This document shows positions 48,448 to 60,401 of a stretch of DNA of 64,000 bases, piece by piece (position 1 is the stretch's first letter; every line of letters begins with the position of its first letter). Origin of the DNA: Polytrichum commune (lineage: Eukaryota; Streptophyta; Polytrichopsida; Polytrichales; Polytrichaceae); NCBI GenBank assembly GCA_950295325.1, contig OX485805.1:43238758-43302757 (forward strand), written 5' to 3'. The notes beneath the pieces were generated by a model. The model saw only the letters and a program-made list of their open reading frames with translations, did not search any database and was not told where the DNA came from. The position numbers and the translations under genes were made by a program.

Positions 48448-50628
48448 AGCAATGAGTTCATTTTATTTGGACCACGTGCAGTGCACAAGCATAGGCACAA
48501 TCATTGTCAATAATATTGCATGTAGTAATTCATTTGGGATTTATTATTCTTCTTATTCTTATTCTTATATTCTTACCAAAGCCAATGGCACTTTGGTGTA
48601 ATCAATAGTCTCATGTTAATTAATATTTTTAACGTAACTTAAATAGGCAGTGCAGTCATCCTTCCAATATTTTTCAGTTTTCCTTGATTAAATATATATT
48701 AAATTATATGGTCCGACAACATTCTTTTACATGGTCTTGGCCAAATTAACCATTATGTTCAAGAATTGCAACAATAGGCCAAACCACGTGTGCGGGTTAA
48801 TAGTTCATAACATGGTTCGTTACTTTATCCTCTTTCCCTTTTGAATTCAATTTATACTCTTATTCTCTTATTCTTGATCATTTAGATGTTCATCCCACTT
48901 ATTATATCGCAAGACTATTGGCTAACATGTTCAATTTCCATGTCACGATTATTTTCAGGTTTACCACTCTAGCATTTTTGAAGCAAAATCACCTTAGTAT
49001 ATTCCCTAATATCATGGCATTTACTAGAGATCCAACAAACAAATCCAATTGCCTTCTTTGTCTCTTCATAGCCAATGGTCTTAACAATCTTATCCTTTCA
49101 TTTTTTGCCAAGGGTTAGTGGGGTAGAACACGAATGGTTCAAAACCGTGGAGACCGTAGCCTCTTCAACTTCCATATTTAATCACCTTCCACTTCTTCCC
49201 AACTTCATACATGCATTTACCAAGTCATATTACAATGATAATATGCAAATGCCTTAGCCTATCAATGGTAATTCAATCTCCTTCTTTAATCTCTTAATTA
49301 TACTATATGTCATTCTCTCAAATCCCATGAGATACAAAGGAATTATTTGCTTAATTCAATTCTTATGAAATATGGATTCACATACATACACAAACCATGT
49401 CCTTGCTAATACTCTTTTGGCCAAATGTAGTAAGTTTTTGCTCTGGCTCAAAACAACAAAACCCAGGGAACAAAGTCTCCAGGAAGACTGAGATAGTGTC
49501 TATAAGGGTTATTGTCACATTGGATTAAGGACTTTATTAACAACTTAGGACTTTTCCTTCTTCGTTCCTCCATTATTCCACTTATTCCACTTATTCCACA
49601 CTCTTATGATTCTTTTGTGCACCTCCAGTAGTGAGTGATTCCGTCCTATCATAAGGTAATTTTCTATCACTCTATGGTTGTGACTTATATCAGTCGTGAA
49701 GCTCAAAAGCTTGGCAAGTTGGCACTAACTCTTAGGCAGGACTACGCGTCCAACACACGTCTTTTGAGTAGCCTTCTTTGTCTTTATGGGTTATGACTTA
49801 TGCTTGCGATCAATTCAAATTAATTCCAGTTAGTTTTACTTACAGCTATCGGCATTCCTTCAGAGACTGTAACCGTCTCCATCACTCTCCGATCCACCTG
49901 GTTGTCCATCTCATAGAGTATCTATTCCGTCAATATATAAGATATATATATATTTTGAACAAGCTATATCCTTTAGTTAACAAGTTGTTATTACTTAGAA
50001 GGATTTATCTGCAACAAGTTCATCTCACCGGGTAAAGTCTTGCTTCTACCATGCGGGTGTTGTTTTCAGTCTTTTCTCTATTTCAGTCTATAAATTCTCT
50101 CAGACCTAACTGGCGATATTCTATCAGGCTTACCCAGGCGATATCCTATTGTGGGGTAATTACCCTAAGGTGAGGTCAGTCCTCATCCTCGTAATAGGCT
50201 GTAACTTCTCACATTCTCTCAGGTAGGGTCTTGCCTCCCTCAGGCTTCTACGTCTGTAATTCCTCTACTGGCTATTGCCCTTTCGTCTCTCTGTAGACTG
50301 GTGGCCTTGCCATGACCACTCTCTGGTCTTGCCTTTACCCTTCCAGCCTCAGACTATGGCTTTACTCACTCATCAGTCTCTATTCTCCATCCCAGGGTAA
50401 GTGGCTATGCTCTCAAGATTATTGCCTCTTAATCTTCCTTTCACTCACATCTTGACTCCCTCATGCCCTCAAACCTGACTCCATAGCCAACTGCTTGGGA
50501 TTTCGCACTCTTCCTCGTACATCAAACTCTTCTTGCTTATGTGTCCTCTTTCGGCGCTCACAGCCTATTGCCTTTCCAGCGCATCTTGGTGTCTCTACCT
50601 CGGAAAGGCTATTGCCTGAGTATGCTTG
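48448..50628. other. non-coding stretch between LTR copies
   Basis: No protein was recognised. From about 49000 on the + strand is pyrimidine-rich, with recurrent TATTGCC and GGCGATAT words (for example 50108-50152 and 50271). The same words continue beyond LTR copy B to about 52570, indicating one older repetitive unit that the LTR split. Confidence 0.5.
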
Positions 50629-51605
50629 TGTCGCAACCCTTGCTAGGTCCCTTAACAATCTTGCCAATTTTCGTTTCTAGCAAAGGTTACGAGCGCTAAC
50701 CCTTCGCATTCCGCCATGCTAATGGATAGCTCCTCTTACCCCGGACCAATAGTTCATAGGAGGGAACCAACCCTCCTACTTTGCTTTCGGGACTCACCCC
50801 TTAATCGGTAACCCATTTCCCCAATGTGGACTTCCATCCATAGAAGTCCAATCCTAAGTTGATCACCGCGTTGCCGGAGCAACACTACAACAACCCGAAG
50901 CATACTAGGCAACTATGGCCTCACAATAGGCCAAAGCCCATGGAGGCCTTGCCGTTCGGCCTCGGGTGGGTGAGGCCACACCACCTCACCCATATAAGCC
51001 TCTAGGACTTCACGCGGGGCCCCTACCCCACCGTCAACCAACCTCTTGTCTCTCTACCAAGAGTTGGGGCCAAGTGGACATTTTCCCTTAGCCGCTGGGC
51101 CTAGAACCCCCCCAGCAGCTTCAGACCATCATAACTTCCTTGTATGATGTCTGATTCCAGCAACCAACCACTCCATCTTCATCTACGCTTCACGTAGATG
51201 CGGATGGACTCCTCACTTGCCCCATTCGGGCAAGTGGTGAGGAAGTTATGCCTGTTTGAACCTTGGCAGTCCCGGGAATCACTCCCAGGCACTGCTGTAG
51301 CAGGGCGCTGTCCCGGGACAGCGCCCCACTCAAATGGCCATAACTCCTAGCTCACACCTCGGATTGAGGTGTTCTTGAGCATTCTAGAATCACCACGCCA
51401 TGAACTACGCATAGCTCATGGCCTCACCCTCATGCCTCCTAGTCTTTGTGGGTGGGAGGCGTTCCCAACGCCCGGGGCCCTCACCCACACTAGGATCACT
51501 TGGGCCCTCTCACCAACGGCGCCACAAGTCCCGGGTGTCACTCCGGGGTCCCCCTTGTGCCCATGGTGTTTCGGGCACTCCTCATGGAGGGTGCGCGACA
51601 GCTTG
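50624..51605 (-). mobile_element. solo LTR, copy B, with target duplication
   Basis: A 972-bp repeat (50629-51600) in reverse orientation to copies A and C, starting TGTCGCAACCC and ending GTGCGCGACA. It is flanked by a perfect 5-bp duplication GCTTG (50624-50628 and 51601-51605). TG...CA ends with a 5-bp duplication are typical of plant LTR retrotransposons. No internal domain is attached, so this is a solo LTR left by recombination. The repeat is packed with strong hairpins. Confidence 0.9.
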
Positions 51606-53365
51606 CCTTTTCTAAGTATCTCATTCAATCACACGCTTCTCTCCTGTTCTTACAACTTAAGAGCACTCTTGACTATGCTTCCAGACTACTTTGCGCTCTT
51701 AACAGCTTATATGTCTATTTCAATGCTCACGATTATCGCCATTGCACTTCATCACTCCACATACTTTCTTGACATTATCTTCACACTAAAAACTAACTCT
51801 CATCATTCTTACGACCATTGCTCACAACACCTCTTGACTCCAGCCAATTTGCACTGACTCACCCGACCACAAGTATCAGTAAAACTTCATTGCACATACA
51901 ACCAGATTATTGCTCATCACGTTAACACTTCACTTCTATTCAAATGCAATGTTGCCCAAAGACTGTATCACACAGTTCTTCTTTGCCTATTGCTAATACT
52001 CCTTCTCGGAGGAAAACAAATGACACTCAGACTCAATCACTGAGCTCTGATGTCGCTAAAGCCTATTGCCAAACACTAGGAGACTATGCCTGATTTCTAA
52101 CTCTGAAAATAGCCTGCCTACTTTCTGATTCGCCTCCTCCTTGAACTGACGAAGGAGGAGAAGTCGGTTAAGGATTGTAACCGATTCTTGACGGCAATAG
52201 CCTTCCAATGCCGCTACAGATGACGTTCGAAGTCCATTTGCCGGATGAATATCGTCACTTTTCAAAAAATGGCCCACTTCGGGCAGGCGATAGCCAAAAA
52301 TTGGTCTCACACCAATCAAGCATCTTAATGTCCGCAATCTATCTAGTTACAAGATCAAAATTATTTGCATCATGATTATTATTACCATCAATCAATCTCA
52401 GACGGATAAAAACTTTTCAAGCCTAGAATGTTTGATTTTCTCTCAAGTTTTTATCACTTGGATACATGAGCCACAAGCGCTCATAGTCTCTTAATGTAAT
52501 GCATAATTTGCATTGGGTAACTTAGACTTATTGTCTAACAATTACCTTTCTACATCTAGGCAATTGCCTACTTTGGGACCCGAGAACTCACTTCTCTTCA
52601 TCAAGGCTCAAGTTATAAGGAATTCAACACATGCTCTATGACAGCCTCCTCAAAATACAATCAATCAATCCTTCATCAATTCTTAGACCATAATACAAAC
52701 ATGCAGAGATTTCATCAACAACTTGTAAGACTATAGCCTTAATCGGCTTATGACCGTTTCCAACATATCGAAATGTTAATGCTTTAATTACGAAGAATCA
52801 CTCCTTACAAACTTAAGAGAATCAATCACAATCCAATTGCCAAATAAAAAATGATATTCACAACTTGCAAACCAATACAAACAACATGGTTGCACTTTGG
52901 ATTAATTTAAACACCATACAATTGACTGACATCTATGAATCACGCATAGATTGCCAAAGTTGGGAACTATGTTGGGTAGTTGATTCCAACTTCAAAAGGT
53001 AGACAATTTGACATAGTTTTGGTGCCTCAAAAAATATGGGTTGGACACACTCTACTAAGAAAATCTCTCCTACTTATACTTGCAACCAAGCCATATGCTA
53101 AGCTGGATGATGTAGCCCTTCCTATCAGTCTTTGGCCTCTTGGAACCTTTCTCTTCTAAATCTCAAGGTCATAGACATGCAATTCACATGTCTTTTAGCT
53201 TTTCCAATTTTAAAATAATCCTATTTACACTATCCGTATGCCTTAAAATCGACCAAACAAAAAAACACTCCACCACTCTTCAATTTCTTGGCTTCATAGG
53301 TGTCGACAATCTTGAGTGGTGGATGTTTTTTTTATTTCAATTACAAATTTTTATTAATTGGTGTT
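51606..53365. other. non-coding stretch
   Basis: No gene was recognised. It continues the pyrimidine-rich, TATTGCC-bearing sequence seen before LTR copy B up to about 52570, then AT-rich DNA. Confidence 0.45.
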
Positions 53366-53398
53366 GATGACCACATTTGCACACAAAACAACTTGCGC

Positions 53399-53512
53399 AC
53401 GGTTTGGCAAGCACTGACCTCCTCTGCATCGGTTATGACACCGGAAGATGTTTACAATTTGGATGAGACTAGTTTTATTTATTATGCCCAACCAAACAAG
53501 ACACTAGTATAA
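53399..53512 (+). pseudogene. fragment of a pogo/jerky-type transposase
   Basis: The frame reads MTPEDVYNLDETSFIYYAQPNKTL, split here as MTPEDVYNLDET and FIYYAQPNKTL. This is the block around the first catalytic Asp of DDE_1 transposases, and it differs from the copy at 34912-36105, which has DPEDIFNFDETGLYY. The frame closes at 53512 and nothing follows, so this is a relic. Confidence 0.7.
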
Positions 53513-53721
53513 GAAGAAGCTTTAATTCAATCATTCTCACATATCTTCATTATGTATACAAAAGACAATTTACATTAAAATATATCATTTTCTTGAAAAA
53601 ACCTCACTAATACGATATTTGAGACCAAAATGTCTTATTATACATAATACGACACTTTCTTGCGTGACCAAACGTGTCATATTAAAGGGGGAGAACAATG
53701 CCCTATAGTACCAATGGAACA

Positions 53722-54090
53722 GATAGATAGAAACTCCAGTCCCTTTTTAGCAAGGGGCCGGCGTGAATAAAGTGTCCGTTCGTAATGCCAATGACCCGAT
53801 GCCCACTGGACAAGGGGATATTGGGACAATACTACTCTCCCCTTTCGAGGATGGACACTACAGTGACACACTATACTAGTTCCTAGCTAGCCACTAGTGC
53901 CTTGAAGATATCGGACACGGTATCCCCCCAAAGGGCTTTGAGGTACCCATACAACAAAGTCCAAGGACCCCCCACCATAGTTGGGTGGACTAAAGGTGGT
54001 GAGCACCACGCCGGCATGGGGAATGGAACCCACAACCTCCTCATGGAGGTCCATGAGCCCTAACCACCAAGCCAAGGCCCGTGGTGCCTC
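53722..54090 (-). mobile_element. tRNA-derived SINE, copy 2
   Basis: Same element as 41540-41910 with few differences: A box TGGCTTGGTGG, B box GGTTCCATTCC and a (TATC)n tail on the minus strand. Flanks CCAATGGAACA (53711-53721) and CCACTAGAACA (54091-54101) match at 9 of 11 positions and are a likely target duplication. It ends about 170 bp before Harbinger element 2. Confidence 0.87.
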
Positions 54091-54387
54091 CCACTAGAAC
54101 ACTATAGAGCTCATCCCCTTTGAGTGAAACATGGAAGCCTTTTTGGATTCATGTTCATTAAATAACTCAAATACCCAAAAAAAGTACTTATTGCACATGG
54201 TAAACATGCCGATCTTAATGTAGCAAGTCACATGCATAGACAAACTCTAGACATCTAAGGGGGGGGCCGCACCCAGGGGTTCCAGCCCGGAACCGTTGCA
54301 GTAACCGGACTTTAGGCCTAACCGGAGGCCGCATCTGTTGGGTACATACTTGGCCGCTTCTAGGGGTGTCAGAGGTACGCCCATGCC

Positions 54388-56700
54388 ATGTGGCTGCCGG
54401 AAAACAGCGTGAAGCACAAAGAATGCAGGGTTTTCAACCGCTGCTCGCAAGCAACGTTAGGGGCGCCCATGGATGAGGGCGCGTTTTGTTGGACAGAATC
54501 TGTCCAACAATCCTCCGTCGCAGGTGACGGGGTCGTCGTGTTCGCGGGCACAGTGCGCAGGGTTTGCGGGTTGTCGACGAGTTTGCGATGCGCGGGAGCT
54601 TTGCCTCAGGCAACGCCAACCACTCTAGCGGCAAATTCTGTTGCGCGTAGCTTGTCTGTGTTCTGCGCGTGTGCTCAATGTATGTGGCCCAATGTGATCG
54701 TGAAGGTTGGGGATCGTATTGGAGATTGGGCGTGTAAACGGGAGATTGAGCGGGGGGGTTCGTGGGCCGCTGTGTTTAGGGATCTCCATGCCAAATGAAT
54801 CTGGTGAGTGCGCCACGACTGTTCCTGGGGGCCTCAGATGTGCACATGCCTTGCTGTCGGCGTTGAGTCGGTGTTGGTCTGTTGTGAGGGAAGCATACAG
54901 TCCTGAATCTGATGCGTTGTGTTTCGGGACATGTGGTCGTGGTGAATGTGCGCTCCAACTTGCCGTGCTGGATTTGCAGCACCGTTCTCTCCCTTTCTGG
55001 CGGGTTCATTTAGTTTCTTCTGTTGCGCTCCTTCGGCGTTGGTGTTTGGTCTCTATTTTGCGCGCGTGGACTGTTGGTTGGGGTCGCAGCTTCTCTGCCG
55101 TGCAGGGTTCACTGCACATGCATTTCGTTATTTCCGCTCCCAGGTTTGTCCATATATTCCCCTTCTTGCCGTCGTTGTCATTTACTGGGAGTCTGGCCAT
55201 TGCGCTCCCCTTTTCTTGCATGTGGCTTGTGGATATCAGAGCTTGGGGTTTCTGCCAAACTGCCCTCTTGTGCTTCCAACTCCTTCCATGTTTTCTTCTT
55301 CTTCTTGCATGCAACGACTGTGTTTTCTGGGTTTGGCTAGTTTTTCCCTTCGCGTTGCTAATGTCAACCCTTTGGCCTCCCTCTTGTCTGCAAGTTTTCT
55401 TTTGTGTCTGCTGTCAATTTGTGTATTTCTTGGCGGCAATCTCTTGCACTCTGTACGCAAATTCACAAATTCGTTGTTCTTCTTTCTCGGTCAGGTGTTT
55501 GGCTTGTCGTTTCTGTCTGGGGGTTCCGCGTCTTTGAACCTTCGTGCCATGCCTGTCATTGTTATGCAAGGCGATGGGGCATAGACTGCATTGCCATGTT
55601 GCTGGCCGTTGTGCACTGTGTGCGCAGCGCGTAGTCAGGCCCATCCCTATTCCCTTCGTGCTCTCACCGGGGCCCCAACCTCAAAATTGAATTTTCTTTT
55701 GTTTGTTTGTGGATTGCTGCTTTGGGTTCTTGCATTTCAGTGCCGCCGCATGTAACACCATCCATGTCGAGATCCATACTGTGTGCTATGTCCGGTGTTG
55801 TCGTGGATGTGCACCTTCAATGTACACCTCCTTGCGCCTGCATTGGGATGTAAATGCCTCTACTTTGCCGAATCCCTGCCCTCCCGTATGCTGTCCACAA
55901 ACAATGCCATTTCCTTTGATGCCTCCATGTGATGTGCGGTTTGTATCCGTTTTAACTGAGACTCCATGCTCCCACTTTTTATTTGATGTCGTCTGCATCT
56001 GTGTGTGGGCGGTGGTTGTTTATGTGAACCAAACCTTGCTTCTCCATTGCTGCTTCCGAGTGTGCTCTTCATCTTCAATATTGCCATTACTGCGAATTTG
56101 GGTGCAATTCCGTGCGCTAGCTGCCGTTTTCGCGCCTCAGCTGTGGCAAATTTCTTGCGGCGTTTGTGCGTCATGTCAAATCTTCATTTCCTGTGTCATT
56201 CTGGCTGCAGGAATCCATGTTGTCCCTGTCAGTTCCATTTTTTCCATGTGGAAATAAATGCTGAAACTTTGCACTCAGTCGAGTTTTCCAGACCTTCTGG
56301 GCAGGACATGTTGCTCCCTTGGCTCCTGGTTCCCTTTTCATAACTTGTCGGTGTTTTAGAATGCTCTGTGTTTGTTGTGCCATACGAACATAGCACCCCA
56401 GATTCATTTTGTGGCGTTTTTGGGGGGGGGGAAATGCAGTATGCCAGGATATAGTGCATGGGCATTGTGAATATTGTGTTGTTCGGCTGGAGTCTGTGGT
56501 CATACTTAACCCAACCTTAGGCCCACATCCGTGCAGTCCATCATCCCCCTGCCTGCAGCTGTGCATGTGTGCATCCATGCAATATGTGGGATGTGCACCG
56601 TTTGAACATGGTGGTTGTTTTGTTTCCAATCATTGCACCTCGGCTTCTGCATCAGTTCTTAATGATGGTTCTGCATGTGTGCAGAACAGGTTGCTTGAGA
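54388..56700 (+). other. left arm of Harbinger 2: T/G-rich leader or intron
   Basis: Several overlapping frames stay open, but none resembles a protein. The + strand is rich in T, G and C and poor in A, as expected for the sense strand of a long leader or U-rich intron of the Myb-like gene. A TGTGTGCAG acceptor lies just before its ATG (56705). A run of 10 G is at 56422-56431. Confidence 0.45.
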
Positions 56701-56704
56701 AGTG

Positions 56705-58830
56705 ATGGAGGACATCACTGATTTGGGGGATAGCTCACATTGTCCCTCCACCCAATTGCCTATTGGAGCGGATTGCGACTATGGGTCAGGGTTTCTAGAC
56801 AGCCAGTCCCCGATGTCCACAACAGCTGCAGTCGGAAGAGGACCTCGACGTGGAAGGGGCAGAGCATGTGACATACGGGTATCCTCGGGTCCTTCACAAT
56901 CGCAATGTGCACCTCCCCACAAATTGCGCGGGCCTAATTGGACGGAGGCAGAGATGCTTGTCCTCATAGGACAAAAACGTATTGAGTGGGATGGGAGGCA
57001 CAATTGCAGCCAGCCTTCTCTAGCGAAGTTCGTATATGGGACGACCGCTTGGAAGTTGGTGTTGGCGGGGTGCATGGCTGTGGTGGGTTTCCGGCCTAGG
57101 GATGCCGACCAGCTAACAAACAAGTGGGATGGGTTGATCAAGGACTACAAGAAGTTGAAGGATTACATAGAGGGCACGGGTTCCGCGAATTGGTGGGGGA
57201 TGAATAGAGAGGAGAAGAGAGATTTGTGTAAGACTAGAAAATTGCCTCTAGAGTTTAGTGAGTGCATGTACACCGAGATGGAAAACTTTGTTGGAAAAAG
57301 GCAAATTTTTGGCCGTGCAACAGACAGTGTCGCGCACCTCTCCATGAGGAGTGCCCGAAACACCATGGGCACAAGGGGGACCCCGGAGTGACACCCGGGA
57401 CTTGTGGCGCCATTGGTGAGAGGGCCCAAGTGATCCTAGTGTGGGTGAGGGCCCCGGGCGTTGGGAACGCCTCCCACCCACGGAGACTAGGAGGCACAAG
57501 GGTAAGGCCATGAGATATGCGTAGCTCATGGCGTGGTGATTCTAGAATGCTCAAGAACACCTCAATCGGAGGTGTGAGCTAGGAGTTATGGCCATTTGAG
57601 TGGGGCGCTGTCCCGGGACAGCGCCCTGGTACAGCAGTGCCTGGGAGTGATTCCCGGGACTGCCAAGGTTCAAACAGGCATAACTTCCTCACCACTTGCC
57701 CGAATGGGGCAAGTGAGGAGTCCATCCGCATCTACGTGAAGCGTAGATGAGGATGGAGTGGTTGGTTGTTATGATCAGACATCATACAAGGAAGTTATGA
57801 TGGTCTGAAGCTGTGGGGGCTTCTAGGCCCAGCGGCTAAGGGAAAATGTCCACTTGGCCCCAACTCTTGGTAGGGAGACAAGAGGTTGGTTGACGGTGGG
57901 GTAGGGGCCCCGCATAGAGTCCTAGAGGCTTATATGGGTGAGGTGGTGTGGCCTCACCCACCCGAGGCCGAACGGCACGGCCTCCATGGGCATTGGCCCA
58001 TTGTGAGGCCATAGTTGCCTAGTATGGTTCGGGTTGTTGTAGTGTTGCTCCGGCAACACGATGATCAACATAGGATTGGACTTCCATGGATGGAAGTCCA
58101 CATCAAAGAAATGGGTTACCGATTAAGGGGTGAGTCCCGAAAGCAAAGTAGGAGGGTTGGTTCCCCTTCTATGAACTATGTGGTCCGGGGTAAGAGGAGC
58201 TAACCATTAGCATGGCGGTATGCGAAGGGTTAGCGCTCGTAACCTTTGCTAGAAAGGAAAATTGGCAAGATTATTAAGGGACCTAGCAAGGGTTGCGACA
58301 CGTGGTGGACTCCGACCGACTTGCTTCACCGCCAAGACAACATTTTGGTCGTTCTCCCCCATCTCCACGTGCACCTGTTTTGTTGGAGCAGGCAGCCCTG
58401 CCACGAGTGCCACTACCGCACCCGGCTCTCCCATGGTTGGAACACCCGGGGACGACACTCCCGGTTCTACTGGTCGCAAGCGGAAATCAATGGGCACTGA
58501 GAACCTAGTGGACTTTATGAAAGACTTTAATTGCGAGTACCTTGCACGAGCGGAGGCACAAGACAAAGACAAACGGTCATGGAGGACTGAAATGATGGCA
58601 CTCGACACGGCGCGGGAGGCGAGAATTGCACACAAGGACGCCGAGGCTTTCAACATGGACAAAAAACTTTATGAATTGGAGGTGGAGAGGACGAGGAATT
58701 TGGGGAACATGACTAGCGCTTTGCTTATGTTGGCATCCTCAATGGACACTCTTACCAGGTTTTGTGTGCAACCTTCAACTCTTTGTGTTTTGGTTGTCCT
58801 CTATGTCATCCTCTTCGCGGATGTTTACCT
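56705..58830 (+). pseudogene. Harbinger 2 Myb/trihelix accessory gene, split by LTR copy C
   Basis: The 5' part (56705-57327) starts MEDITDLGDSS. Its Myb/trihelix domain (about residues 78-200) shows the three spaced aromatics: NWTEAEMLVLIGQKR, TAWKLVLAGCM and LTNKWDGLIKDYKKL. The coding sequence is cut after IFGRAT by a 973-bp LTR and resumes at 58301. The 3' part contains GTENLVDFMKDFNCEYL, DKDKRSWRTEM and LYELEVERTRNLGNM, the charged helical tail typical of these accessory proteins. The reading frame just after the LTR is uncertain; another frame looks better up to about 58400, so a small indel may be present. The 3' end overlaps the end of the convergent transposase gene. The protein is not functional unless the LTR is spliced out. 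Confidence 0.8.
57328..58300 (+). mobile_element. LTR copy C, inside Harbinger 2
   Basis: A 973-bp copy starting TGTCGCGCACC and ending GGGTTGCGACA, nearly identical to copy B in reverse. Strong hairpins include the perfect 24-bp palindrome at 57603-57626, a stem on CATCTACG/CGTAGATG (57721-57757), CACTTGCCC/GGGCAAGTG, and the perfect TGGACTTCCAT hairpin at 58077-58100. The bases on either side (GACAG and CGTGG) do not match, so no target duplication is seen. It may be a recombinant LTR or have lost a few flanking bases. Confidence 0.88.
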
Positions 58831-60401
58831 ATGTACTCGGAGTTCTGAATACGAACTAGATAGTCCAAAAGATCCTCCCTTGCCATCTTTCCTTCCAATA
58901 GTGCTCTATCTTCGCTCACAAAGCTCATTGGCCTTGGGGGCTGGAAGATATCATCGTCATTCCTGCGAGGCATGTCGTCCACATCCATTGGTGGCAAGTG
59001 GCAATCTTGAAGTATTTGGTCCAATGTGCGGTCTTTGCTTGCAAGCAATATGTTGTGCAACACACAACAAGTGTGCACAAATGTGGGCATGAACTCGAGT
59101 TTCAAAGAGGATTTTCCTCCAATTTCTTTGAACCTCGCTTTTAGTATACCAAAACCTCGTTCCACGCTCATACGGGTTGATGAGTGCTTGCGGTTGAACC
59201 AAACCTCCTCGTTTGTAAGAGGCATCCCCATGGGTCCCATCTTGTATGGTGTTATGCACCAACTCAAGAGAGGGTACCCACGGTCTGCCACTATGTAGGG
59301 CGGAAATGGTAGTGCCGCCGGCCAGGTCATGGGATCGTCATTAAAGCCTCCCATAACTCCTTCCTCCACCTTCCGGTACAGCTCTGTGGACTTGAAGTGC
59401 GCGCTGTCATGTAAGGACCCCGGGGGCCCGGCGTTCACGGATGTGAAATAGCACTTGCTATCCACAACACCTTGGAGCAAGATTGAGAACGATTTGTAGC
59501 GGTTGCGGTGGTCGGCCGCCACTATGCTATTGGGCGGTGCCGCAATATAAATGTGGGTGCCATCGATTGCACCAATACAGTTGGGCATGCATTGTTTAGA
59601 CTGGAAGGCGGTTGTGACCCTTGCCAACCTTCGCCCAACCGGCCAAGCAATGAGGTGGCCGAAATTTTTGCTTATGGCCGAGCACACTTGGCGCAAGATT
59701 CCATGCACGGTAGATTTTCCGAGGGCGGCTTTGTCGGCAACTAGAGGTATTGACACACCATGCATAAGTTTGAACAATGTGACAACCACCTTTTTTTCCA
59801 CACCAATAGGTTGTCTCCAGTGGGTGTCTTGTCCTTGTATGAATGGACGAAGGTCGTGCACAAGCCTGTCAAACGTCACCCTTCGCATTCGCAATATGTC
59901 GTAAAACATGTCCGGAGTGTAGATGTTGAACAAGTACTCCTCGAACCAGCATGTGGAACGTGGCTTTACGTACCACTTTGCATTCAAAACTTGAATGTGC
60001 CAAGCAAGAAGGTCATGTATTTGTTTTTCGTGTGGGTGCTCCATCGCGGACTCGTCGAGTCCAAGCCTTTCAAGTGCATTGTTTGTTGAACCAATGTCAG
60101 TGCCCTCAACCCCTCGTCTTGATTTTTTCCTCTTTGTGAATCGGGCTTTGGTTGCCTCCATTGATGCATTGTACATGTGCACCATAACCACCGCCATGTC
60201 AATGCATGCCATAATAATGGGAACCATGGCGGCAACACTTGTTGCGGTGATTGACCTTTGCCGCGGTGGAAGATGTAGGGGTATGTTGGTTGGTGCACCG
60301 CAAGGAGGCGCGGGGGGATTGCATGGACTCGGAACCGGTGCGGGTGGCGGAGACCACTCACCAGCAATGGCCGCGGCGATAGGAGGGGAAATGCTGCACA
60401 T
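58806..60401 (-). CDS. Harbinger 2 DDE transposase, intact (531 aa)
   Basis: An uninterrupted 531-residue frame. After a proline-rich N-terminus (residues 1-60) comes a helical region with a helix-turn-helix-like segment (TLFKLMHGVSIPLVADKAAL, then GKSTVHGILRQV). The DDE_Tnp_4 nuclease core shows all three catalytic positions: D in CIGAIDGTHIYI, D in PYIVADRGYPLLSW and E in MSVERGFGILKARF, with the HNILL block after it. The length is slightly above the 400-450 usual for the family because of the N-terminal extension. The ATG at 60401 is the first in frame. It converges on the accessory gene, as in element 1. No inactivating lesion was found, so this copy could be a source of transposase if expressed. 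Confidence 0.92.
   Translation of the reverse strand: MCSISPPIAAAIAGEWSPPPAPVPSPCNPPAPPCGAPTNIPLHLPPRQRSITATSVAAMVPIIMACIDMAVVMVHMYNASMEATKARFTKRKKSRRGVEGTDIGSTNNALERLGLDESAMEHPHEKQIHDLLAWHIQVLNAKWYVKPRSTCWFEEYLFNIYTPDMFYDILRMRRVTFDRLVHDLRPFIQGQDTHWRQPIGVEKKVVVTLFKLMHGVSIPLVADKAALGKSTVHGILRQVCSAISKNFGHLIAWPVGRRLARVTTAFQSKQCMPNCIGAIDGTHIYIAAPPNSIVAADHRNRYKSFSILLQGVVDSKCYFTSVNAGPPGSLHDSAHFKSTELYRKVEEGVMGGFNDDPMTWPAALPFPPYIVADRGYPLLSWCITPYKMGPMGMPLTNEEVWFNRKHSSTRMSVERGFGILKARFKEIGGKSSLKLEFMPTFVHTCCVLHNILLASKDRTLDQILQDCHLPPMDVDDMPRRNDDDIFQPPRPMSFVSEDRALLEGKMAREDLLDYLVRIQNSEYIGKHPRRG

Noticed and set aside
54707-55584. Long overlapping open frames (up to 276 codons) in the left arm of Harbinger 2
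   Set aside because: Frames are open in several phases and on both strands at once, with Cys/Phe/Leu-rich, domain-free translations. This follows from base composition (few A on one strand) rather than coding.
44146-58300. A single full-length LTR retrotransposon bounded by LTR copies A and C
   Set aside because: The flanks do not match, copy B lies inverted in between with its own target duplication, and no gag-pol is present. Copy C is inside a different element. These are separate insertions.
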